From Caulifigura coniformis (lineage in GTDB: Bacteria > Planctomycetota > Planctomycetia > Planctomycetales > Planctomycetaceae): a DNA stretch of 64,000 nt. The stretch covers positions 62,001 to 126,000 of the forward strand of contig NZ_CP036271.1 in the NCBI RefSeq assembly GCF_007745175.1. The letters run 5' to 3'. A program made the translations under genes and the position numbers. Under the pieces are notes generated by a model. That model had not been told where the DNA came from, did no database searches, and saw only the letters and a program-made list of their open reading frames with translations. Shown one piece after another: positions 1 through 8,837 of the stretch (the stretch's first letter is position 1; each line of letters begins with the position of its first letter).

Positions 1-95
1 CAGGGGTGGGTCGTTCGTTGCTTGCATCTTTTTTTCGGAGTGGTTCATCGTCGAAACACTTCTGTGCTTTATCAGTTCTGCTCGGGGAGAGATTG

Positions 96-1211
96 ATGAA
101 GAGGACGGCAAGTCGTGCGCGGGGATTTACGCTGATTGAACTGCTGGTGGTGATCGCAATCATCGCGATCCTGATTGCTCTGCTGTTGCCTGCTGTGCAG
201 CAGGCTCGTGAGGCGGCCCGTCGCACGCAGTGCAAAAACAATCTGAAGCAACTCGGGCTGGCGCTGCACAACTACCACGATGTGTACAACACGTTTGTGT
301 ATCGCAAAGGCGGGACCGCAGCCCCCCTGGGCAACTCCGCCCGAAACGACGGCAATTACAGCAGGCTTTCGGGGATGGTGCCGCTGCTTGCGTACATCGA
401 TCAGGCTCCGTACTACAACCAGATCATGGCTGGCGATCCTTCAAATACGCTGAACTGGAATCCAGTGCCGGCCGGTGGCGCTGCGCCGTGGAGCGGCTGG
501 CCGCTGTGGAACCGCGGGCAGATCGAAGTTTTCCGTTGTCCAACCGATCCTGGTATCAACACGGCCCGCGGCATTAACAATTACGCGTTCTGTGTTGGTG
601 ATGTTTACATCTCGAACCGGGACAACAACTGGGCCAACGGCCTGTTTGCCGGCTGCACACAGACGAACGGCAACAAGCACTATGGCATCCGCGACTGCAC
701 TGACGGAACGAGCAATACCATCGCGCTGAGCGAGCGGGTCGCTGCCAACTTCAATATCGGCGGCAAAGCGAATGCCGACAAGCGGGAAGGCGTGCTGATG
801 GGTGTTGCCGGGCTCGCGACCTCGCCGGGCGCCTGCCTGGCCGCGACGTCGCCTCTTCTGGCCGGCAATCGTTATTCGAACGCCACCCAGGTGAAGGGGA
901 AGTTCAGCTCGATCTGGATGGATGGCCAGTCGGAAGCCGTGGCATTTATGACTGTGCTCGGCCCGAACAACGTTTCATGTGCTGTCGGTACTGAGGCAGG
1001 CGCTGACGCAGTGTCACCGATGCTGTCGGCCAGCAGCCACCACGCCGGGGGCGTTCACACGCTGATGGCAGACGGTGCCGTTCGATTCGTCTCGGACAGC
1101 ATCGACACCGGCAATCTGGGTGTGATGGCAGTCCGCGACGGCAAAAGCCCGTATGGAGTCTGGGGCGGCCTCGGAACTCGCGCCGGCGGTGAAACGATCG
1201 GCGAATTCTGA
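96..1211 (+). CDS. DUF1559 prepilin-like secreted protein
   Basis: 371-residue member of the DUF1559 family (type II/IV pseudopilin N-terminus), extremely expanded in planctomycetes. The start is the ATG at 96, preceded by a GGGGAGAG ribosome site at about 84-91; an upstream in-frame ATG at 6 would add 30 residues that do not look like a leader. Residues 1-12 are a short basic leader ending in Gly, followed by [15 protein letters not shown], the class III prepilin signal cleaved at G/F, and a long hydrophobic helix. The conserved tail with [12 protein letters not shown] (the H-X9-DG motif) is near the C-terminus. Its role is inferred only: assembly in a pseudopilus-like or cell-surface structure. 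A hairpin terminator follows at once, and a convergent lipoprotein gene of the kind often paired with DUF1559 lies on the other strand. A second copy of the module is at 58804-60281. Confidence 0.93.
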   Translation: MKRTASRARGFTLIELLVVIAIIAILIALLLPAVQQAREAARRTQCKNNLKQLGLALHNYHDVYNTFVYRKGGTAAPLGNSARNDGNYSRLSGMVPLLAYIDQAPYYNQIMAGDPSNTLNWNPVPAGGAAPWSGWPLWNRGQIEVFRCPTDPGINTARGINNYAFCVGDVYISNRDNNWANGLFAGCTQTNGNKHYGIRDCTDGTSNTIALSERVAANFNIGGKANADKREGVLMGVAGLATSPGACLAATSPLLAGNRYSNATQVKGKFSSIWMDGQSEAVAFMTVLGPNNVSCAVGTEAGADAVSPMLSASSHHAGGVHTLMADGAVRFVSDSIDTGNLGVMAVRDGKSPYGVWGGLGTRAGGETIGEF

Positions 1212-1237
1212 TCAAAGGCACTGCTGAAGAAACGACG

Positions 1238-1271
1238 AAATCCCGGTCGCTCAGAGCGACCGGGATTTCTT
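1238..1271. terminator. Intrinsic terminator between convergent genes
   Basis: An 11-bp GC-rich stem (1241-1251 with 1255-1265), extended by flanking A/T pairs to 1238 and 1268, with a three-base loop, followed by a T-rich stretch on the plus strand. It lies 27 bases after the DUF1559 stop and 74 bases from the end of the convergent lipoprotein gene. With A on the left and T on the right it could serve both strands. Confidence 0.8.
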
Positions 1272-1344
1272 TGTGATTGGGCGATGACTTCGTGCGTGGA
1301 TCGCCCAAAAGCAGTTCCGCAGAATCCGGGCGAACCGCAGAATC

Positions 1345-1824
1345 TCAATCCTTGAGTTCCAGCTTCAAGTCTTCGCTGTTGCCGTCGGCATTGACGACCA
1401 CGATCAGATCGGACTTCTTCGCGTCCATATACTTCGCCGGAAGGTCGTTCTTGACCGGCACTCTCAGCGCGGCCTTCTCAACGGCCACGGGATCATAGCG
1501 AGGATCCTCCGGCTCATACTGGGGCGATGTCTGAACCGGCGGCGCAATCTTTGACACAACGACGACATGCTTGCCTTCCACGGCGCCGTCGTTGGATGAG
1601 TAAGTGGTCAGCCTGAACTTGCCCTGCTCATCAGTGCGTCCGAACGCGCTCTTGTCCTTCTCGGCACAGATGAACGTCACATCCGCCGCCCCGACTGGCC
1701 GTCCCTTGTAAAGCACCGTCCCGCCGACCGGATAGACCGTCAGCCGACCGCTTGGCTGGTCGGCTCCGCCGCAACCAATCAGGACACAGCTGACGAGCAG
1801 CAGAAAGCACACAGAATGTCTCAT
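1345..1824 (-). CDS. Carboxypeptidase-regulatory-like lipoprotein
   Basis: 159-residue predicted lipoprotein. A hydrophobic signal peptide ends in the lipobox VLIGC, with Cys18 as the likely lipidation site. The rest is a single beta-sandwich domain (residues about 28-155) with PVGGTVLYKGRPVGAADVTF and a TDEQGKFRLTTY strand pattern, typical of the carboxypeptidase regulatory-like / transthyretin-like domains that accompany DUF1559 genes in planctomycetes. It is convergent with the DUF1559 gene at 96. The lipoprotein at 59817 has the same two signatures (GTxxxxGKP, then TTYxxxDGAxxG), so the two are paralogs. No enzymatic residues are visible; a structural surface role is inferred. Confidence 0.85.
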   Translation of the reverse strand: MRHSVCFLLLVSCVLIGCGGADQPSGRLTVYPVGGTVLYKGRPVGAADVTFICAEKDKSAFGRTDEQGKFRLTTYSSNDGAVEGKHVVVVSKIAPPVQTSPQYEPEDPRYDPVAVEKAALRVPVKNDLPAKYMDAKKSDLIVVVNADGNSEDLKLELKD

Positions 1825-1969
1825 AGGGTACCACCTTCTTGTCTGTCACGTCGCGAATGTGAATAACCAATTCCAGATTCTATCGCAGCTGCAGTGAATT
1901 GGGATGGGCTTCGGTCTGAGCCGCAACTTTGCCGACGGGCCGTACGCCGCGAATTCTCCGAGCCGATTA

Positions 1970-3280
1970 TCAAACACCCTTCGGCTCGGGGTCTTTCTTC
2001 ATGTATTCGGGCTCCGGCGTGTCGGGCGTAATCGTTTTCCACGTTTCGCCGTTCTCGCGGACGCGTTCCCAGTCCATCGGCTTGTAGGTGAACTGCAGCT
2101 GGGGCGTTTTCTGCGGCGCCTTGTGGAACTTCGACTGCATGATCGCCTCGGTCATGCCGGACGACATCAGGATCCGCTCGACCGGGTAAGGGGCCCTCTT
2201 TTCGACGATCATCACCTGGATGGCGTTGGCCAGGGCCCGGAACAGGCTGCGGTTGTTCCACGGGCCGACGTAGTGCGAGAACGCCCGGGGATGAACTTCT
2301 GCCTTCAGCCGGCAGGCGAAGTTCCAGCGGATGCCGCTCTCACCGACCTTCAGGACGGTTCCTTTCGTTCCATCGGAATACTCGATGAGGAAGCCCTCCT
2401 TGAGTTCGGCCAGGGGATCGGCGGGCGGCTGGATTCCGTTGAGTTCGTATTCGGCTTTCATCGCGGCGACGGCCAGTTCGGGGGACCACCGGCCGCGGCC
2501 TTCGTCGCCGCGCATCTGGTCGGCGGTGAGGTAGGTCACGCTCGAAACGCCGGTCTCGCCGCCGGCGCGGTCTTCGACGATGGCCTGCAGCACTTCGAGG
2601 GCGTGATAGCCGTAGCGTTCGGTCGGGCCGCCGTGGATCGACACGGCTTCTTCGATGGCCGCCCCGGGGGGCAGGCTGACATCGGGAACGCGCTGTGAGA
2701 GCGGGACCGAGCTTCCGGCCAGCAGGGGGAACTTCAGTTCCCTGGAAACGTCGACCATCTCCTTCGCCCAGTCGAAGCGGTAGGAGAGGTGCTTGTCGTT
2801 GAAGACGGGGACGCTGCGGCCGGATTTCCGGAATACGGCGACGATCTGGTCGAAGAACTCCTTGCGGGGGTAGAGCTGCTGTCCCAGCTCGTTCTCGGGG
2901 TATTCGCCGTGTTCGCCGATGCTGACGACGCCGTCGACGGCGAGTTCCTGTCCTCCGCGGCAGATGGCTTCCGCGATCGAGGGGTACAGGGGGATCGAGT
3001 AGTCCTTCGCGATCCGGCGGAGCGTGTCGTTGTCGTTGAACTGTGCGGCGTAGAGCGCGACGACCTCGACCGCGGGCTGCTTGAGTTGGCCGCAGAACAG
3101 GTAAGGCTCGAGGAAGTTTTCGAGCAGGACGTGGGCGTGTGACCGGTAGAAGCAGGCGGTGAGGACGATGGCGATTTTCGGTCGCGGGGCGTTGTCGAGG
3201 GCGAACCCGCGAGTTGTGGCGCCGGCGGCGAGAAGCGCCGCGCTCGTTCCCAGAAACTGCCGCCGGGTCTGCCGTACCAT
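1970..3280 (-). CDS. Tat-exported conserved protein of unknown function
   Basis: 436 residues. The N-terminus MVRQTRRQFLGTSAALLAAG has the twin-arginine motif RRQFLG followed by a hydrophobic stretch and an alanine-rich cleavage region, so export by Tat in folded form is expected. The mature part opens with a PKIAIVLTACFYRSHAH strand-turn region like a Rossmann-type N-terminus, then mixed alpha/beta sequence with VDGVVSIGEHGEYPEN and SIHGGPTERYGYHALE. I recognise it only as a family seen next to other secreted proteins in planctomycetes and cannot assign a reaction. Tat export suggests a bound cofactor or metal, but this is inference. The C-terminus (YMKKDPEPKGV) is polar. Confidence 0.8.
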   Translation of the reverse strand: MVRQTRRQFLGTSAALLAAGATTRGFALDNAPRPKIAIVLTACFYRSHAHVLLENFLEPYLFCGQLKQPAVEVVALYAAQFNDNDTLRRIAKDYSIPLYPSIAEAICRGGQELAVDGVVSIGEHGEYPENELGQQLYPRKEFFDQIVAVFRKSGRSVPVFNDKHLSYRFDWAKEMVDVSRELKFPLLAGSSVPLSQRVPDVSLPPGAAIEEAVSIHGGPTERYGYHALEVLQAIVEDRAGGETGVSSVTYLTADQMRGDEGRGRWSPELAVAAMKAEYELNGIQPPADPLAELKEGFLIEYSDGTKGTVLKVGESGIRWNFACRLKAEVHPRAFSHYVGPWNNRSLFRALANAIQVMIVEKRAPYPVERILMSSGMTEAIMQSKFHKAPQKTPQLQFTYKPMDWERVRENGETWKTITPDTPEPEYMKKDPEPKGV

Positions 3281-3359
3281 CCCTCGCTCCTTGTTGTTCG
3301 CGGGTGAGATGGTTTCTTGTATCAGACGGGACGCGCAGCGCCTCGCTCTCCCGGGCGGG

Positions 3360-4157
3360 CTATTCCTCGATCGCCCGGACCGAATAGTTGCGGCGGACCG
3401 GGTTGGGGGGGCGGCAGATGGATGAGTGTCCGAGCCGTCCGGCGATCAGGTAGCCGGCCCCGAAGCCGCCGATGTGGGCCCACCATGCGACTCCGCCGGC
3501 CTCCTGGGACATCAGTGACGACGTTCCCTGGAGGAACTGCATCAGGAACCACAGGCCGAGGAACACGGTTGCCGGGACGACGAAGAAGATGGGGAAGATG
3601 AAGATGGGGACGAACGTGCGGACCTTGGCGTGGGGATACCAGACGAAGTAGGCCCCCATGACGGCGGCGATGGCGCCGCTGGCCCCGACGGTCGGGATGG
3701 TCGATGAGGGGTCGGTCACGAGGTGAATCAGGCTCGCGATGCTTCCTCCGACCAGGTAGAAGACGAGGTATCCCACGTGCCCGAGCCGGTCTTCGACGTT
3801 GTCGCCGAAGATCACCAGGAACCACATGTTGCCCAGCAGGTGCATCCAGCCCCCGTGCAGGAACGTACAGGTGGCGAGCGTCAGCCAGGGCGGAACGGCG
3901 GGCGGGCCTGCTTCTTTCCGGGTTTCGACGACCTGCAGGCCCTCGGGAGTCATCACGACGTCCCTGTCGAGGGTGATCATGACCGGCTTGCCCGGCTGGG
4001 TGATCCGGGCGGGGATCATGGCGTACCGCTCGACGAGCGAGACGTCTTCCTTCTTTTCCAGCGTCTGCAGGAAGAACACCGCCGTGCAGATCGCGATCAG
4101 CGCGTAGTTGCAGACCGGCGTTGTGCGGGAGGGGATGTTGTCCTGCAGCGGAAACAT
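3360..4157 (-). CDS. Rhomboid-family intramembrane serine protease
   Basis: 265-residue polytopic membrane protein with rhomboid landmarks: HGGWMHLLGNMWFL (HxxGN helix), GASGAIAAVMGAYF with the GASG catalytic-serine motif, and AHIGGFGAGYLIAG with the catalytic histidine. Six or so transmembrane helices are visible, plus a long luminal loop after helix 1 (residues about 30-90), common in this bacterial subgroup. It cleaves substrate transmembrane segments within the cytoplasmic membrane; substrates cannot be read from context. It is divergent from the FHA/SpoIIE gene at 4344 across a 186-bp promoter region. All expected catalytic residues are present. Confidence 0.92.
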   Translation of the reverse strand: MFPLQDNIPSRTTPVCNYALIAICTAVFFLQTLEKKEDVSLVERYAMIPARITQPGKPVMITLDRDVVMTPEGLQVVETRKEAGPPAVPPWLTLATCTFLHGGWMHLLGNMWFLVIFGDNVEDRLGHVGYLVFYLVGGSIASLIHLVTDPSSTIPTVGASGAIAAVMGAYFVWYPHAKVRTFVPIFIFPIFFVVPATVFLGLWFLMQFLQGTSSLMSQEAGGVAWWAHIGGFGAGYLIAGRLGHSSICRPPNPVRRNYSVRAIEE

Positions 4158-4245
4158 GAAGAGCCTTTCTCCGGTCGATGGGAGTGGGCATTCTAGTTCC
4201 GCGGGACGGTCGGGTCAGCGGGGTTTGGAATCCCGGGAGTCCGTT

Positions 4246-4275
4246 TTGACCGAACGTTGGCCGGCAGAATAGAAT
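4246..4275 (+). promoter_or_regulatory. Sigma70-like promoter for the FHA/SpoIIE gene
   Basis: TTGACC at 4246-4251 and TAGAAT at 4270-4275 with an 18-base spacer, about 70 bases upstream of the start at 4344. Good match to both consensus hexamers; not tested. Confidence 0.55.
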
Positions 4276-4343
4276 CGGCCCATTCACCCCCTGTCGAGCG
4301 GGCGTTCCCTGCGCCTGTCGCTGTTCGCGAGAGAGGATGCTCC

Positions 4344-6107
4344 GTGGCCGTCATGCAGATTGTCAAAGGCGAAGCGCCGGGAACGGTGTTGCCGCTGCAG
4401 ACGGGACGCACGGTGATCGGCAGGCATCCGACGTGCCATGTCGTCCTCGACAACGCGGCGGTCAGCCGCCATCACGCGCAGGTTCTCGAGAGTCATGGGC
4501 TTTATTTTCTGGAAGACCTCCGCAGCCGGAACGGCACTTTCCTGAACGGCGAGCCGCTCTCGGCGCGGGCGGAACTGCGCGACGGCGACCAGGTCCGGAT
4601 CTGCGACGTGATCATGTCGTTCCAGATCGATGGGACAGCGACTCCCGGAACGTGGGTCCAGCAGCAGGCGGAATCGCCGCTGGGACGCACGATCGTCGAG
4701 CAGGGGGACTCGGCGCCCGAACTGAAGCCGATCGACGAAAGCCACGTCTACGTCCTTCCCGAGCCGTTCCCGGAACCGGTGTTCGATTCGCCGTCGTCGG
4801 TGATCAAGAAGCTCGACTCGCGGAGCGGCAGCTCCACCGATTTCAAATCGGGCGTGAAGCCGGAAGTGAAGCTGAAGGCGATCGTCGAGCTGACAAAGGC
4901 CGTTTCCCGCGAGCTGAACGTCGAGAACGTCCTGCCGAAGCTGATGTCGACGCTGTTCAACGTCTTCTCGCAGGCCGAACAGGGGTTCGTGCTCCTGAAG
5001 GAAGATGAGAGCGACGTGCTGCGGGTGAAGGCGACGAAAACCCGCTCGACGACGGCCGAGGACGTCATCGCCGTCAGCATGACCGTCGTCCGCCACGTGA
5101 TGACGACGGGCGAAGCCGTGCTCAGCGGGAACGTGCTGGACGACTCGCGTTTCAAGGGGAGCACGGCGCTCGCCAAGATGCGGGTCTCGTCGATGCTCTG
5201 CGTTCCGCTGCTCGACCAGGACGACAAGCCGTTCGGCATCATCCAGATTCTCACGCGATCGACGACGCAGGTTTTCAAGGAAGACGATCTCGACCTGCTC
5301 GTCAGCCTGGCGTCGCAGGCGTCGATGGCGATCGACAACGCCCGCCTGCACCAGGAACTGCTTTCGAAGCGCGAAATGGAGCGGGACCTCGATTTCGCGA
5401 CGCAGGTGCAGCTCGGCTTCCTGCCGAAGTCGCGTCCGCGTGTCGAAGGCTATTCCTTTGCCGACTACTACGAAGCCGCCCTGCATGTCGGCGGCGACTA
5501 CTTCGACTACATCCCCCTGGGCGATGGGCGGCTGGCGCTGACGATCGGCGACGTCGCCGGGAAAGGGATGCCGGCCGCATTGCTGATGGCCCGCCTGTAC
5601 TCTTCGGCCCGCTACCAGCTGCTGACCTCGTCGTCTCCCGGCAAGGCGATCAGCGGCCTCAACCAGGAGATTGTCTCCAGCGGGCTGGGGCATCGCTTCG
5701 TGACGTTCCTCGTGCTGGTTCTCGACGCGGCCGCGAACAACATCACGGTCGTGAACGCGGGGCACCTCTCCCCGCTCCTGTGCCGCAAGGATGGAACCAT
5801 CGACGCGATCGGCCGGAAGACGTCGGGCCTGCCGCTGGGCATCGTGCCGGAAGTGGAATACGAGGAAGCGACGTTCGATCTTGCTCCGGGCGACACCGTG
5901 CTGACGTTCACGGACGGCGTCACCGAAGCGATGACGGACGAGAAGGCCCTGTATGGGCGGGAGCGGCTTCTGGGACTGATCAAGAAGTCGAAGGGGACGG
6001 TCGAGCAACTGATCGAATCGATCGTGGATGACGTCGAGAAGTTCACGGACGGGAGCGATTCGCGGGACGACACGTGTCTCGTGGGCGTGCAGCGGCTCGA
6101 ATCATGA
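4344..6107 (+). CDS. FHA-GAF-SpoIIE/PP2C protein phosphatase
   Basis: About 587 residues, cytosolic. An N-terminal FHA domain (residues about 10-95) carries GRHPTCHVVLDNAAVSRHHA and SRNGTFLNG, the phosphothreonine-binding signature. After a linker comes a GAF domain (about 180-335), a short coiled coil and a C-terminal SpoIIE/RsbU-type PPM phosphatase (about 365-585) with GGDYFDY, DVAGKGMPAALLMA and FTDGVTEAM carrying metal-binding Asp residues. I chose GTG 4344 because a purine-rich GAGAGGA site sits 8 bases upstream; ATG 4353 is the alternative. Such proteins dephosphorylate anti-sigma antagonists or other Ser/Thr phosphoproteins, and the FHA domain would dock it to Hanks-kinase targets. 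It overlaps the helicase start by four bases (ATGA), so the two are probably co-translated. Confidence 0.92.
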   Translation: MAVMQIVKGEAPGTVLPLQTGRTVIGRHPTCHVVLDNAAVSRHHAQVLESHGLYFLEDLRSRNGTFLNGEPLSARAELRDGDQVRICDVIMSFQIDGTATPGTWVQQQAESPLGRTIVEQGDSAPELKPIDESHVYVLPEPFPEPVFDSPSSVIKKLDSRSGSSTDFKSGVKPEVKLKAIVELTKAVSRELNVENVLPKLMSTLFNVFSQAEQGFVLLKEDESDVLRVKATKTRSTTAEDVIAVSMTVVRHVMTTGEAVLSGNVLDDSRFKGSTALAKMRVSSMLCVPLLDQDDKPFGIIQILTRSTTQVFKEDDLDLLVSLASQASMAIDNARLHQELLSKREMERDLDFATQVQLGFLPKSRPRVEGYSFADYYEAALHVGGDYFDYIPLGDGRLALTIGDVAGKGMPAALLMARLYSSARYQLLTSSSPGKAISGLNQEIVSSGLGHRFVTFLVLVLDAAANNITVVNAGHLSPLLCRKDGTIDAIGRKTSGLPLGIVPEVEYEEATFDLAPGDTVLTFTDGVTEAMTDEKALYGRERLLGLIKKSKGTVEQLIESIVDDVEKFTDGSDSRDDTCLVGVQRLES

Positions 6108-8110
6108 CGTTGTCTGTCGATGGAGTTCTCGGGCGAGGCGGGCTGATCGCCGGCCGGCTGTCGGACCACGAAGTGCGCCCGGAGCAGCTGGACATGGCGG
6201 AGGCCGTTTCCAGCGCCATCGCCGAGCGGAAGCACCTGGTCGTCGAGGCGGGCACGGGCGTCGGCAAGAGCTTTGCCTACCTGGTTCCTGCGATTCTCGC
6301 AGCGGCCGACTGGCAGTCCGGCCGGAAAGGACGGGCGGGCGACAAGAAAGACGAGAAGCGGCGGATCGTCGTCAGCACACACACGATCAGCCTGCAGGAA
6401 CAGCTGATCAACAAGGATATTCCGTTCCTGAACGCGATCATGCCGGTCGAGTTCTCGGCCGTGCTCGCGAAGGGGCGTTCCAACTACATCAGCCTCAGGC
6501 GGCTGTCGGCGGCCATGGACCGGGCTGGCTCGATCTTCGAGGAGAACCAGGAGCTGACGCAGCTGCGGCAGCTGCGGGAATGGTCGCACAACACCCGCGA
6601 CGGCAGCCTGGCCGACCTCAATTTTCACCCGACCGGGGCCGTCTGGAGCGAGGTGCGCAGCGAACAGGGGAACTGCCTGGGGCGCAAATGCCCGCGGCAC
6701 GAAGACTGCCTGTACTACAAGGCGCGGCGTCGGCTGTGGAATGCCGACGTGCTTGTGGTGAACCACGCCCTGTTCTTCTCGGATCTGGCGCTCCGCCGGG
6801 AAGGGGCCAGCATCCTCCCCGACTACGAGGTCGCGATCCTCGATGAGGCCCATACCGTCGAGTCGGTCGCCGGGGAGCACCTGGGACTGTCGGTCTCCAG
6901 CGGCCAGTTCACCTACCAGTTCAACAAGCTCTACAACGACCGCACGCAGAAGGGGCTGCTCCTCCATCACAACCTGCCGGAAGCGCAGAAACTCGTCCAG
7001 CGCCTGCGGTATCTCGTCGACAACCTGTTCGCCGAGATCCTCGAATGGCAGGAACGGGAGAATCGTGGCGGCGGCCGCGTGCGGGAGCCGCTGTCCATTC
7101 CGAATCCCGTCTCTCCCGACCTGCGGCTGCTGGCGGCCGCCATGCGGGAGTACGAGCCGAACGTCGAAGATGAAGGGCAGCGGATCGAACTGACCGCCGC
7201 GGCCGATCGTGTCGACGGCCTGGCGACCGTGCTCAACGGCTGGCTCAAACAGGAAGTCGAAGACGGGGTGTTCTGGATCGAGCGCAGCTTTGGAAAGACG
7301 CCAAACATCGAGCTGACCTCGGCGCCGATCGAGATCGGCCCGGTGCTCCGCGACGAGCTGTTCAATAAGACGCCGAGCGTGATCCTGACGAGCGCGACGC
7401 TGGCCGTCGGACAGCAGGATTTCAGTTACCTCAAGCACCGCCTCGGCGTCACGAAATCGCACGAGCTGAAGCTCGGCAGTCCGTTCAACTACCGCGAACA
7501 GGCGACGCTGATCCTGGCGGACAACATGCCCGACCCGGCCGACCAGCCGGCCGAGTTCGAGACGGCCGTGTGTACGCGGATCCAGCGGCATGTGCTGCAG
7601 ACGGGAGGCCGCGCGTTCGTGCTGTTCACGAACTACAAGATGCTCAAGTCGTGTGCGGCGCGGCTCGGACGATGGTTCTCGGAGCAGAACCTCACGCTGA
7701 TCGTTCACGGCGACGGGATGCCGCGCTCGATGATGGTCGACAAGTTCAAGGCGGACGGCCGGGCCGTTTTGTTCGGGGCCGACAGCTTCTGGCAGGGGGT
7801 CGACGTGCCGGGGGAGGCGCTGCAGAACGTGATCATCACGCGTCTGCCGTTTGCCGTTCCCGATCACCCGCTCCTGGAAGCCCGCGTCGAGCGCATCAAG
7901 GCGCAGGGGGGGAACCCGTTCATGCAGTACCAGGTTCCCGAAGCGGCGATCCGGCTGAAGCAGGGATTCGGGCGGCTCATTCGCTCGGCCGCCGATCGCG
8001 GGCAGGTGGTGATTCTCGATCCGCGGGTGCGGACGAAACGTTATGGGCGGACGTTTCTGGAGAGCCTGCCGGAGTGCCGCGTGGTGATTGATGACGGGAA
8101 GCGGGTGTAA
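6104..8110 (+). CDS. DinG/XPD-like ATP-dependent DNA helicase
   Basis: 668-residue superfamily 2 helicase. Walker A is AGTGVGKS (residues 49-56), the DEAH box lies in VAILDEAHTVES, and motif VI sits in a C-terminal QGFGRLIRS segment. Three cysteines in a C-x4-C-x5-C pattern (Cys191, Cys196, Cys202) match the last three of the four Fe-S ligands of DinG/XPD helicases. The position where the first ligand is usually found, in a KGRSNYxC-type stretch, reads KGRSNYIS here, with Ser130 in place of Cys. The family unwinds DNA 5' to 3', including R-loops and forked structures, in repair. The start at ATG 6104 overlaps the upstream phosphatase stop. Confidence 0.93.
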   Translation: MTLSVDGVLGRGGLIAGRLSDHEVRPEQLDMAEAVSSAIAERKHLVVEAGTGVGKSFAYLVPAILAAADWQSGRKGRAGDKKDEKRRIVVSTHTISLQEQLINKDIPFLNAIMPVEFSAVLAKGRSNYISLRRLSAAMDRAGSIFEENQELTQLRQLREWSHNTRDGSLADLNFHPTGAVWSEVRSEQGNCLGRKCPRHEDCLYYKARRRLWNADVLVVNHALFFSDLALRREGASILPDYEVAILDEAHTVESVAGEHLGLSVSSGQFTYQFNKLYNDRTQKGLLLHHNLPEAQKLVQRLRYLVDNLFAEILEWQERENRGGGRVREPLSIPNPVSPDLRLLAAAMREYEPNVEDEGQRIELTAAADRVDGLATVLNGWLKQEVEDGVFWIERSFGKTPNIELTSAPIEIGPVLRDELFNKTPSVILTSATLAVGQQDFSYLKHRLGVTKSHELKLGSPFNYREQATLILADNMPDPADQPAEFETAVCTRIQRHVLQTGGRAFVLFTNYKMLKSCAARLGRWFSEQNLTLIVHGDGMPRSMMVDKFKADGRAVLFGADSFWQGVDVPGEALQNVIITRLPFAVPDHPLLEARVERIKAQGGNPFMQYQVPEAAIRLKQGFGRLIRSAADRGQVVILDPRVRTKRYGRTFLESLPECRVVIDDGKRV

Positions 8111-8113
8111 GCG

Positions 8114-8163
8114 CGAAGCAGAGCTTCGATGAGAGTGCGTTCCCAAGCAGGAGCTTGGGAACG
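8114..8163. repeat. REP palindrome pair, left of the RAYT gene
   Basis: Two hairpins in tandem: a 6-bp stem with AGA loop at 8114-8128, then an 11-bp perfect stem with four-base loop at 8138-8163 (arms CGTTCCCAAGC and GCTTGGGAACG). The same two hairpins recur at the right end of the RAYT gene (8819-8868) and in the downstream copies, so this is the left boundary of a REP/RAYT unit. It begins a few bases after the helicase stop and may also act as its transcript end. Confidence 0.85.
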
Positions 8164-8273
8164 AGATCCAGCTCCGCTTCGTCAACGATGGCACTGGCGT
8201 CCGGTGCGCTCCGCCGGGAGACTACTCTCAACGCGAATCTGGGCTATCGACCGCAGCATCCGGCGAGACTCTC

Positions 8274-8837
8274 ATGGGCCGTTCCCGCTATCGGATCGTG
8301 GAGAACGAGTTTCCCTACTTCATGACGTGCACAGTCGTCGGCTGGCTGCCGACCTTCACGCGTCCAGAAGCAGTGGATGTTGTCTACGACTCCTGGCGGT
8401 TCCTGCAACGGGAGCGGGAGTTCAAACTCTTCGCCTACGTCATCCTGGAGAACCATCTGCACCTGATCGCCAGCGCGCCTGATCTCTCAGCAGCGATGCA
8501 GAGCTTCAAGTCGTATACGGCACGGCGCATCGTGGACCTCCTCAAGAATCGATCCGCGCTCACGCTCCTGGACTCGTTCCGGCGATTGAAACTGGCCCAC
8601 AAGAGTGAAAGCGAGCATCAGGTCTGGCAGGAAGGAAACCATCCCGAGCAAATCTGCTCCGAAGAAATGATGTGGCAGAAGATCGAATACATCCACAACA
8701 ACCCATTGAAGCGAGGGTATGTCGATGATCCGGTCTCATGGCGGTACTCCAGCGCCAGAAACTATGCAAAGAGGCCGGGGCTGATCGATGTGTTGACGGA
8801 GTGGTCGTCGACGAATCGCGAAGCAGAGCTTCGATGA
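8274..8837 (+). CDS. REP-associated tyrosine transposase (RAYT)
   Basis: 187 residues, Y1-transposase / IS200-like fold. The HUH metal site is seen in LENHLHLIAS, and the catalytic tyrosine probably lies in FKSYTARRI. The C-terminal YIHNNPLKRGYVDDPVSWRYSSA segment is the usual RAYT signature. These single-strand DNA endonucleases recognise REP palindromes, and REP hairpins flank the gene at 8114-8163 and 8819-8868. The last codons (REAELR and stop) lie inside the first right-hand hairpin, so coding sequence and REP overlap. The gene appears intact. Its last ~150 coding bases plus the REP are repeated downstream as non-autonomous copies. Confidence 0.92.
   Translation: MGRSRYRIVENEFPYFMTCTVVGWLPTFTRPEAVDVVYDSWRFLQREREFKLFAYVILENHLHLIASAPDLSAAMQSFKSYTARRIVDLLKNRSALTLLDSFRRLKLAHKSESEHQVWQEGNHPEQICSEEMMWQKIEYIHNNPLKRGYVDDPVSWRYSSARNYAKRPGLIDVLTEWSSTNREAELR

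Noticed and set aside
5612-8194. A very long open frame (about 860 codons) antisense to the helicase
   Set aside because: High-GC shadow frame: no domain blocks, atypical composition (His/Arg/Asp-rich), and it fully covers a gene with clear helicase motifs on the other strand.
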